Source: Loktanella sp. (GTDB taxonomy: Bacteria > Pseudomonadota > Alphaproteobacteria > Rhodobacterales > Rhodobacteraceae). From it: DNA of 15,357 nt. Shown piece after piece: positions 6,684 through 12,918 of the stretch (its first letter is position 1; each line of letters opens with the position of its first letter). The position numbers were made by a program, and so were the translations under genes. Below the pieces are notes generated by a model, which made no database searches, was not told the origin of the DNA, and worked only from the letters and a program-made list of their open reading frames with translations. The stretch lies in assembly GCA_003551805.1 (NCBI GenBank), contig PUNR01000338.1, positions 1 to 15,357 of the forward strand, written 5' to 3'.

Positions 6684-7322
6684 ATGTACCCTACCCCCGA
6701 CAGATCCGAACGTATTGCCGACGGCACAATCCATGTTTTGGGCGTTGTGGGTGCGATGATCGGTGCAATCGGGCTGGTTGTCTGGTCGGCAGGCATGGCC
6801 AATCCGACGCAAATTGCGGCAATCGTGATCTATGGCATTACGCTGATCGTGACCTTTGTAGCGTCGGCGGTCTATCACCTGACGCCGTGGCATCATCTGC
6901 GTCCAGCGCTGCGCCGCTTTGATCATGCGGCGATCTATCTGAAAATTGCAGGGACATACACACCGCTGGTCGTGATGATCGGCAGCGGCTTTGCCTATCT
7001 GGTACTGGGCGTCGTCTGGTCGCTGGCCGTCATCGGTGTGGTGCTGAAACTGTTTTTCTGGCGCGCGCCCGGGCGTTTCGGCCCGGCGCTTTATCTGGTG
7101 ATGGGCTGGTTGAGCCTTGCGCTGATCTGGTCGCTTTGGCCGATTGTTCCGGTGTCAACGATGGTCCTGATCGCCGTGGGTGGTTTGCTATATACCGCCG
7201 GTGTGCCGTTTTATGCGGCGAAAAAGCTGCCATATTCCACCGCGATCTGGCATGGATTTGTTGTCATCGCGTCAGTCTGTTTCTTCATCGCCATCGCGAC
7301 AGGCGTCGCCGCGCAGATTTAA
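6684..7322 (+). CDS. trhA: PAQR family membrane protein TrhA / hemolysin III-like
   Basis: A 212-residue seven-helix membrane protein of the PAQR superfamily (hemolysin III, YqfA/TrhA), a group related to adiponectin receptors and thought to be zinc-dependent lipid hydrolases or membrane homeostasis factors. Family motifs appear in order: SAVYH (61-65), DHAAIYLKIAGTYTP (80-94) and AIWHGFV (187-193). S61, H65, D80 and H190 match expected metal-site positions. The usual HxxxH of the last helix is not complete: the first His position is T186. ATG 6684 has ACGGAG upstream. The stop codon lies in TTAA, which also holds the stop of the convergent M48 gene. Confidence 0.87.
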   Translation: MYPTPDRSERIADGTIHVLGVVGAMIGAIGLVVWSAGMANPTQIAAIVIYGITLIVTFVASAVYHLTPWHHLRPALRRFDHAAIYLKIAGTYTPLVVMIGSGFAYLVLGVVWSLAVIGVVLKLFFWRAPGRFGPALYLVMGWLSLALIWSLWPIVPVSTMVLIAVGGLLYTAGVPFYAAKKLPYSTAIWHGFVVIASVCFFIAIATGVAAQI

Positions 7323-8038
7323 AGCGTGGCAGCGACCTGCTGCACCACTCGCAGCCGGTCTGCATTGGCGGGATGTGTGCCAAGGAAACGATTGCCCGGA
7401 TCGGGAATGCGGAAAAAGAACTGCGCACCGCGTAATGGGTTAAAGCCTGCCGCATGTGCGATACGTGTGCCGGTGGCATCTGCTTCAAGTTCGAAATTCT
7501 TGGAATAGGCACGCGCAGCCACGGTTGCGCCCAACCGCTGGGCGGACTGGATCGCGTCGGGCGAATTACCACCTGCCGCCCCTGCGAGGCTGCCAATCAG
7601 GGTCGCACCCAGAACCGCATTTTGCTGTTGGCGCGCGATATGACCCTCGATGTGGTGGGCGGCCTCATGCGCCAGAACAAAGGCAATTTCATCAACATTG
7701 CGGGCATCGTTGATCAGCCTTTCGGTGAACACGATGACGGGCCGACCGTTGCGATCAAGCGTCTGATAGGCGTTCATCGGTGCGCCGGGCCGATCATCTA
7801 CCAGTATCAGAAAATCGCAATTTCTGTTGTTGCCGCGCTGCCGACACATCCGTTCTGCGACAGGTTCGACCCGCGCCACGGCCGTTTGGAAATTGGACAT
7901 GGCCTGATTGGGGGCCAGCCGTGCGCCAGTATCGACCGGTTGCAGGGCCATCGGTGGTGCGGGCGCAGGCCGCGGCGCTGTATCGACAGGCATACATGCC
8001 GCCAGAGCGAGGGCGAAAAGAATGGCGACAGGGCGCAT
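7319..8038 (-). CDS. M48 family metalloprotease lipoprotein
   Basis: A 239-residue zinc metalloprotease anchored in the envelope. The N-terminus is a lipoprotein signal with lipobox LAAC, acylated Cys at 15, then a Pro-rich linker. The catalytic HEAAH motif is at 124-128 and ELEAD at 183-187 provides the third zinc ligand, as in the Ste24/HtpX/BepA-type M48 peptidases. A glycine-alanine-rich hydrophobic stretch (about 142-157) separates them. There is no TPR domain like that of BepA, so it is more like the short LoiP/YcaL type linked to outer-membrane quality control; the substrate is unknown. No strong ribosome site precedes the ATG. It is divergent from the 77-residue gene. Confidence 0.88.
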   Translation of the reverse strand: MRPVAILFALALAACMPVDTAPRPAPAPPMALQPVDTGARLAPNQAMSNFQTAVARVEPVAERMCRQRGNNRNCDFLILVDDRPGAPMNAYQTLDRNGRPVIVFTERLINDARNVDEIAFVLAHEAAHHIEGHIARQQQNAVLGATLIGSLAGAAGGNSPDAIQSAQRLGATVAARAYSKNFELEADATGTRIAHAAGFNPLRGAQFFFRIPDPGNRFLGTHPANADRLRVVQQVAATL

Positions 8039-8142
8039 AGAAGGGATCCAGTGCTGTTTTGCTACAAAGAAAAGAATAGCATGTCGCCCGCTTGCTTCCA
8101 GTCACGATTGCTAGGGCGGCGTAGTCCCGCTAGGCTGGGCTT

Positions 8143-8376
8143 ATGTTTAGTATAGAACACGATTATGACGCGACCGTTGTCACCCTTGTCGATGAGGGCG
8201 GACCACCTTTGCGCGAGGATGTCATCATCAACGCCTTTGATGATTGCGTCACCTTAACCCAATATGATCCGCGCAGCGATACCGACGTGCGGATCACCAT
8301 GTCCATGACGCAGCTGCGTGATTTGCAGGCAGCGCTTGATTTGCCCGAAGGTATCTACCGGCTGCGCAAGACCTGA
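8143..8376 (+). CDS. Conserved-looking small protein of unknown function
   Basis: A 77-residue acidic soluble protein without signal peptide, cysteine pair or recognised domain. The sequence alternates beta-like stretches (TVVTLVDEG, CVTLTQYD, VRITMSM) and ends in a helix (QLRDLQAALDLPEGIYRL), which looks like a folded compact domain, not a spurious frame. No good ribosome site is visible before the ATG, so expression may be weak or leaderless. It is divergent from the M48 gene. A perfect 8-bp stem-loop overlaps its stop codon, then a GGGGATATTT repeat, then the HDAC-family gene 71 bases on in the same direction. Confidence 0.7.
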   Translation: MFSIEHDYDATVVTLVDEGGPPLREDVIINAFDDCVTLTQYDPRSDTDVRITMSMTQLRDLQAALDLPEGIYRLRKT

Positions 8377-8394
8377 CGCCCTGACTGCGTCAGG
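8372..8394 (+). other. Stem-loop overlapping the stop codon of the 77-residue gene
   Basis: CCTGACGC (8372-8379) and GCGTCAGG (8387-8394) form a perfect 8-bp stem with a 7-base loop. The stop codon TGA (8374-8376) is inside the left arm. About 20 bases later the GGGGATATTTTT repeat supplies a U-rich tail, but this is too far for a standard intrinsic terminator. It could slow decay of the upstream message or partly terminate before the HDAC gene. Confidence 0.5.
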
Positions 8395-8404
8395 CCGGCG
8401 CGCC

Positions 8405-8434
8405 GCGCGGGGATATTTTTACTCGGACGATGAT
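8405..8434 (+). repeat. GGGGATATTT intercistronic repeat, copy C
   Basis: The core GGGGATATTT is at 8409-8418 and the shared flank CTCGGACGATGAT ends at 8434. It matches the reverse complement of copy A with three changes in the spacer between core and flank. It is in the sense orientation, about 26-30 bases after the stop of the 77-residue gene. Its 3' end abuts GAGAGG, the ribosome site of the HDAC-family gene. Confidence 0.65.
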
Positions 8435-8447
8435 GAGAGGGTGCGAT

Positions 8448-9545
8448 ATGGCCACAGGTTTTTTCTGGGAAGAACGCTGTTTCTGGCATGGCGGCGGCAA
8501 TTATGCGGGCATGTTGCCGGTGGGCGGGCTGGTGCAGCCGCTTGATGGCGGTTTGCCCGAAAGCCCCGAAACAAAGCGGCGGCTGAAAAACCTGATCGAG
8601 GTGACGGGGCTGGCGCGCGAATTGCGGATGCTTGGCGCCGATCCCGCCACTACCGATGATTTGCTGCGTGTTCATCCTGCCACCTATCTGGATCGGTTCA
8701 AAGCGTTGTCAGACGCGGGCGGCGGGGAATTGGGGCGGCGCACGCCGTTTGGTCCGGGCGGCTACGAGATTGCGGCTTTGTCAGCCGGTTTGGCAAAAGC
8801 GGCGCTGTTTTCTGTTTTGCAGGGAAAGCTGGGCAATGCCTATGCCCTTTCGCGCCCACCCGGACATCATTGCCTGCCCGATTATCCCAACGGCTTTTGC
8901 CTTTTGAACAATATCGCCATCGCGATCGAGGCTGCGCGCGCCGCAGGCCTTGCGCAGCGTTTCGCCGTGCTGGATTGGGATGTGCATCACGGCAATGGAA
9001 CAGAGGCCGTATTTTACGACCGCGCGGATGTACTGACCGTGTCAATCCATCAGGACCGCAATTATCCAATGGATACAGGTGCTGTGGCAGATCGTGGTAC
9101 AGGTCCGGGGCTGGGTTATAATCTGAACATTCCCTTGCCCCCCGGCACCGGACACAAAGGCTATCTGGCTGCGATGGACCGCCTTGCCCTGCCTGCGATC
9201 CGCAACTTTGCGCCTGACGTGCTGATTATCGCCTGCGGCTTTGATGCGGCGGCCAATGACCCTTTGGGCCGGATGCTGGCCACGGCGGAAACGTTCCGCG
9301 CGATGACGGCGCAGGTGATGGCGCTGGCGCAGGATATCTGCGGCGGGCGATTGGTCATGGTGCATGAGGGCGGATATTCGGAATCGTATGTGCCGTTTTG
9401 CGGCCACGCCGTGCTGCAGGAAATGTCGGCAAGCCGGATCACAGCCCCCGACCCGTTCGCCGAGGTGTTCCCGCTGCGCCAGCCTGATGCAGGGTTCGAT
9501 GCCTATCTGGACAATGTCATTGCGGATATGGCTGGCAAGCTGTGA
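8448..9545 (+). CDS. Class II histone deacetylase family amidohydrolase
   Basis: A 365-residue member of the arginase/deacetylase fold that removes acetyl groups from amines; bacterial substrates may be acetylpolyamines, acetylated proteins or small metabolites, and the sequence does not tell which. Motifs: RPPGHH (136-141) with the charge-relay histidines, LDWDVHHGNGTE (175-186) with zinc ligands D178 and H180, GFDAAAND (264-271) with zinc ligand D266, and HEGGY with catalytic Tyr at 310. All catalytic residues are present, so it should be active. The frame opens at ATG 8430, but ATG 8448 has GAGAGG seven bases upstream and is preferred. A terminator lies 20 bases downstream, oriented better for the opposite gene. 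Confidence 0.9.
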   Translation: MATGFFWEERCFWHGGGNYAGMLPVGGLVQPLDGGLPESPETKRRLKNLIEVTGLARELRMLGADPATTDDLLRVHPATYLDRFKALSDAGGGELGRRTPFGPGGYEIAALSAGLAKAALFSVLQGKLGNAYALSRPPGHHCLPDYPNGFCLLNNIAIAIEAARAAGLAQRFAVLDWDVHHGNGTEAVFYDRADVLTVSIHQDRNYPMDTGAVADRGTGPGLGYNLNIPLPPGTGHKGYLAAMDRLALPAIRNFAPDVLIIACGFDAAANDPLGRMLATAETFRAMTAQVMALAQDICGGRLVMVHEGGYSESYVPFCGHAVLQEMSASRITAPDPFAEVFPLRQPDAGFDAYLDNVIADMAGKL

Positions 9546-9564
9546 CGTCGTCGGCTGTGGTCAC

Positions 9565-9596
9565 AAAAAAGGCGCGCCCTCGCGGGACGCGCCTTT
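9565..9596 (-). terminator. Rho-independent terminator between HDAC and HdeA-like genes
   Basis: AAAGGCGCG (9568-9576) pairs perfectly with CGCGCCTTT (9588-9596), with an inner CCC/GGG pairing. On the minus strand it is followed by six T residues (9570 to 9565), which fits the HdeA-like gene ending at 9617. On the plus strand only three T follow, so it may act weakly for the HDAC gene too. Confidence 0.8.
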
Positions 9597-9616
9597 GGTG
9601 GTACGGGGTGTTTCGT

Positions 9617-9874
9617 TTAGCTATCAAGCACTTCTGTCAGGGCGATATCGTCATTGCCTACGCAGACGATTTCGACATCGGCCAAAGTGGTCTCGGCCAG
9701 CGACCCACCGTCGGACAGGGCGATAATCTCGCTCAGCATTGCTTCTTGTTCAATCACTTCCATCGCGAGGAATTCGGAGCAGGTCACTTCATCTGCGCCA
9801 GTCAGCGTTTGCGCAGAGGCAGCGCCAGCAGCAAATGTCAGTGCAAAGGCGGTTGTTGCAAAAATCTTTTTCAT
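9617..9874 (-). CDS. Small periplasmic protein, HdeA/HdeB-like
   Basis: An 85-residue exported protein. A Sec signal peptide with cleavage at ASA-QT (residue 21/22) leaves a mature acidic protein of 64 residues. It has exactly two cysteines, C32 and C71, and the segment TCSEFLAMEVIEQEAML resembles the start of HdeA/HdeB acid-stress chaperones, where a single disulfide joins two distant cysteines. The cysteine spacing (39) is shorter than in E. coli HdeA and the mature protein is smaller, so assignment to that family is tentative. The start has GGAG upstream of the ATG. It forms a single-gene unit with its own terminator, between two plus-strand blocks. Confidence 0.72.
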   Translation of the reverse strand: MKKIFATTAFALTFAAGAASAQTLTGADEVTCSEFLAMEVIEQEAMLSEIIALSDGGSLAETTLADVEIVCVGNDDIALTEVLDS

Positions 9875-10091
9875 CTTTTTTCTCCGTCTCAGTTATGGTG
9901 TGCGTCATGCACAGCTGCCTGATCAACGGCACGCCAGACGATCCGTTCCATCCCGACGGTTCACGAAAACATCAAGAAAAGTTTATCTCAATCAAAGGCT
10001 TTGACAAATGCGGGGGGATACCTTGCCCACAGCAGCTTGTCCGGGCCGCAGCGACCGCATATCTGTCATCAAACAAGTCATTGGAGCTGCC

Positions 10092-10670
10092 ATGCCTACG
10101 CCGAACCCCGAAGCTCTTGCTTTCTTGCTGTCGCGCCGGTCACGGCCAGCCAAGACATTGACCGGCCCCGTGCCCGATCGCACCGCGCTGGAACCATTGC
10201 TGACAGCCGCCGCGCGCACCCCTGATCATGGCAAACTGGAACCATGGCGGTTTATTGTGCTGACCCAGCCTGCGTTAGCGCGATTGGCGGGGTTGGTCCC
10301 TGCGCGTGGTGCTGCACTGGGGATCGAGCCCGACAAGATCGCCAAGGCGCAAGACCAGTTTGCACAAGCCGAACTGGCTGTCGTGGTGGTCAGCAGCCCC
10401 AAATCATCCGACAAGATACCGCAGATCGAAAAGGTCTATTCCGCAGGCGCCGTCTGCCTTGCGTTGGTCAATGCGGCGCTGGCCGCGGGCTGGGGTGCGA
10501 ACTGGCTGTCGGGCTGGCCCAGCCATGACCGCGACTTTATCCGCGATACGCTGGGGCTGGCCGATCACGAAAACATCGCTGGTTTCATCCATATCGGTAC
10601 AGAAACCAGCGCCCCGCCAGAACGCCCGCGCCCCGACCTGACGACGATTACCACCTGGGTGACAGAATGA
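10092..10670 (+). CDS. Nitroreductase family protein (YdjA-like)
   Basis: A 192-residue FMN-dependent oxidoreductase of the small nitroreductase type. The N-terminal RRSRPA (15-20) is the FMN phosphate-binding region, PDHGKLEPWRF (45-55) corresponds to the conserved P-x-x-x-x-x-PW-F motif of the YdjA group, and the GWGANWLSGW region (133-142) lines the cofactor site. The natural substrate is unknown. The frame extends upstream to 10008, but ATG 10092 has TTGGAG about seven bases before it and gives the normal N-terminus. Its stop overlaps the next start as ATGA, so it is translationally coupled to the EI24 gene. Confidence 0.9.
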   Translation: MPTPNPEALAFLLSRRSRPAKTLTGPVPDRTALEPLLTAAARTPDHGKLEPWRFIVLTQPALARLAGLVPARGAALGIEPDKIAKAQDQFAQAELAVVVVSSPKSSDKIPQIEKVYSAGAVCLALVNAALAAGWGANWLSGWPSHDRDFIRDTLGLADHENIAGFIHIGTETSAPPERPRPDLTTITTWVTE

Positions 10671-11356
10671 TCCTGTCATCCTTCCTTAGCGCGCTTGGGC
10701 AGATGTCTGACAACCGCTTTCGTAGCGTCCTGTGGCGCGGTATCGGGCTAACCATTGCTTTGCTGGTTGCGATCTACGCTGGTGTCTTGTGGCTAATCGA
10801 GGTTTTGACCGCTGAACCTGTCACTCTGCCGGGTGTTGGGCAGGTCACATGGCTAGGAGATTTGCTCAGCTGGGGCTCATTGGGGATCATGATCGTGCTG
10901 TCGGTTTTCCTGATGGTGCCGGTCGCATCAGCTATCACATCGCTGTTTCTGGACGAAGTCGCCGAAGCGGTCGAGGAAAAGCATTACCCCGAACTGCCCG
11001 CCATGCCCCCGATCGGCTTTGCCGACGGTTTGCGAGATACATTCAGTTTTCTTGGGCTGCTGATTGGCGCAAACCTGATCGCAGTCATTTTCTACGTCAT
11101 GCTGCCCTTTGCCGCGTTCTTTATTTTTTACGCGCTGAACGGGTTCTTGCTGGGGCGTGAATATTTCCAACTGGCCGCGATGCGCCGGATCGGACGGGAT
11201 GCCGCCCGCGACATGCGCAAAAAACATCAGGGCACGATCTGGTTGGCAGGCTGCCTGATGGCGGTGCCGTTGTCATTCCCGTTCATCAACCTGGTTGTTC
11301 CGGTGCTGGGTGCGGCGACGTTCACCCACCTGTTTCACAGGCTTAATCGCGGCTGA
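10667..11356 (+). CDS. EI24 domain-containing integral membrane protein
   Basis: A 229-residue membrane protein of the EI24/CysZ-like family. Hydrophobic segments are at about 24-46, 70-92, 126-160 and 192-218. The conserved NGFLLGREYFQLAAMRR block (158-174) is typical of this group in alphaproteobacteria. CysZ is a sulfate transporter, but sequence alone does not support assigning that role here, and no cys genes are nearby. The gene overlaps the nitroreductase stop by four bases (ATGA). Its last 14 bases overlap the end of the convergent DUF1467 gene. Confidence 0.85.
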   Translation: MILSSFLSALGQMSDNRFRSVLWRGIGLTIALLVAIYAGVLWLIEVLTAEPVTLPGVGQVTWLGDLLSWGSLGIMIVLSVFLMVPVASAITSLFLDEVAEAVEEKHYPELPAMPPIGFADGLRDTFSFLGLLIGANLIAVIFYVMLPFAAFFIFYALNGFLLGREYFQLAAMRRIGRDAARDMRKKHQGTIWLAGCLMAVPLSFPFINLVVPVLGAATFTHLFHRLNRG

Positions 11357-11630
11357 CCTCTGGCGTTGCCATCCGGTTAAACATGTCGATGTCGCGCACG
11401 GTGATGGCCCCTGACAGGATCACGCCCGCGATCACGCACCAGATGGGCACAGCCCACATTGTGGTGATCTTGGCCTTGCGGCCAACTTGCGCATCCGCCG
11501 GGGCAGAGGAATGGGTGCCCGGCACAATTTCGCCCGTGTCGCCTTGGCTGACCATCCGCAGCGGCAGAACAATGAAAAACACCATCGACCAGATGACCAT
11601 GAACAAAACGATGCCTGAGGTGATACCCAA
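11343..11630 (-). CDS. DUF1467 family membrane protein
   Basis: A 95-residue protein with two membrane segments (about 6-26 and 57-77) and the DUF1467 pattern: ITSGIVLFMVIW, then FIVLPLR, then GEIVPGTHSSAP in the loop. Function is unknown. The start is TTG at 11630, supported by AAAGGAAA upstream and by the expected MGITS-type N-terminus; the next in-frame ATG (11600) would remove half of the first membrane helix. It lies 39 bases after the methylmalonyl-CoA epimerase gene on the same strand, a pairing I recall from other Rhodobacterales. It overlaps the EI24 gene tail by 14 bases. Confidence 0.85.
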   Translation of the reverse strand: MGITSGIVLFMVIWSMVFFIVLPLRMVSQGDTGEIVPGTHSSAPADAQVGRKAKITTMWAVPIWCVIAGVILSGAITVRDIDMFNRMATPEVSRD

Positions 11631-11669
11631 AATATTTCCTTTCGCGGTTACACCCCAGATACGCCGTTT

Positions 11670-12074
<405 letters not shown>

Positions 12075-12139
12075 GGTGATCCTCCCTGTTTGGCGGCCAT
12101 TATGCCGCAGCGCGGCAGCGCCTGCAACGCGGCTTTGCG

Positions 12140-12154
12140 TTAAGCATCTGTTCA
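12140..12154. promoter_or_regulatory. Possible CtrA-type site TTAA-N7-TTCA
   Basis: TTAA (12140-12143), seven bases, then TTCA (12151-12154) differs by one base from the CtrA consensus TTAA-N7-TTAA. It is about 48-60 bases upstream of the response-regulator start, in the gap shared with mce. A near-match of this length is expected by chance at moderate frequency, so this is only a candidate. Confidence 0.22.
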
Positions 12155-12201
12155 CCTTGGGGTGGTCAACTTGTGAAGAACGCAGGAAAGGACGAATCAT
12201 C

Positions 12202-12918
12202 ATGGACAGGACAGACAAATTGTTGGTCACCCGCCCGCCAACGGCGCAACAGCCTTTACTCGGCCTGACGATCCTGCTGGTCGAGGATAGCCGCTTTGCC
12301 AGTGAAGGCGTGCGCTTGATGTGTCTGCGGTCCGGCGCGCGGATCCGACGCGCCGATTGCCTGCAAACGGCAAGGCGGCATCTGGCGGCCTATCGGCCTT
12401 CGGTCGTGTTGGTTGATATCGGCCTGCCGGATGGGTCGGGGCTTGACCTGCTGGACACATTGGCCAGCGCGACGCCGCGCATTCCCGTCCTGATCGGCAC
12501 CAGCGGCGACAGCGCCGCACAAGATGCCGTCATGCAAGCAGGCGCAGACGGGTTTCTGGCCAAGCCGATCGATAACCTAGCCGCATTTCAGACAGCAATC
12601 CTGCAACACCTGCCTGCTGACAGGCAACCACGCGGATTGCGCGCAATGTCACTTGATACAGTTGAGCCAGACCAGGTCGCGTTTCGGGACGACCTGAACG
12701 TTGTCGCTGGATTGCTTGCGCAGGCCGACGCAGACCGCAGCTTGCCATATGTCACACAATTTCTGGGCGGCGTTGCCCGCGATATGCACGACACCGATCT
12801 GGACCGCGCTGTCCGGGCGGTAGAAACATCCGGCACGGGTTCAGCGATGCCACGCAAACAGGTCGCTGCGCTGTCACAACTGGTGCAACAGCGCATCGCG
12901 GCAGGTGGTTTGCTTTAG
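12202..12918 (+). CDS. Response regulator with receiver domain and non-DNA-binding C-terminus
   Basis: A 238-residue protein. Residues about 22-135 are a CheY-like receiver domain: acidic pair E28-D29 in LLVEDS, phosphoacceptor D72 in VLVDIGLPDG, switch T100 in LIGTSGD, and K121 in FLAKPID, so it should be phosphorylatable. The remaining 100 residues are mostly helical (FRDDLNVVAGLLAQADADRS is typical) with no helix-turn-helix, GGDEF, HisKA or HPt motif that I can see. It may act by protein contact. No histidine kinase is in the window. ATG 12202 has AGGAAAGGA upstream; the frame extends back to 12073 without support. Its TAG overlaps the aspS stop codon by sharing TTAG. Confidence 0.85.
   Translation: MDRTDKLLVTRPPTAQQPLLGLTILLVEDSRFASEGVRLMCLRSGARIRRADCLQTARRHLAAYRPSVVLVDIGLPDGSGLDLLDTLASATPRIPVLIGTSGDSAAQDAVMQAGADGFLAKPIDNLAAFQTAILQHLPADRQPRGLRAMSLDTVEPDQVAFRDDLNVVAGLLAQADADRSLPYVTQFLGGVARDMHDTDLDRAVRAVETSGTGSAMPRKQVAALSQLVQQRIAAGGLL

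Noticed and set aside
8110..8134. Direct repeat GCTAGG spaced 13 bases, upstream of the 77-residue gene
   Set aside because: Six-base repeats are common by chance, and nothing else supports an operator there.
7454..8155. 233-residue open frame on plus antisense to the M48 gene
   Set aside because: The minus-strand protein has lipobox, HEAAH and ELEAD motifs; the plus frame has none and runs over the start of the next gene.
10001..10029. TTGACA at 10001 as -35 of a nitroreductase promoter
   Set aside because: At 16-18 bases spacing there is no acceptable -10 hexamer; the nearby GATACC is only about 10 bases away.
9739..10161. Plus-strand frame in the 9875-10091 gap, including a short frame from ATG 9907
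   Set aside because: It overlaps the HdeA-like gene on one side and the nitroreductase on the other, has no ribosome site and no protein-like pattern.
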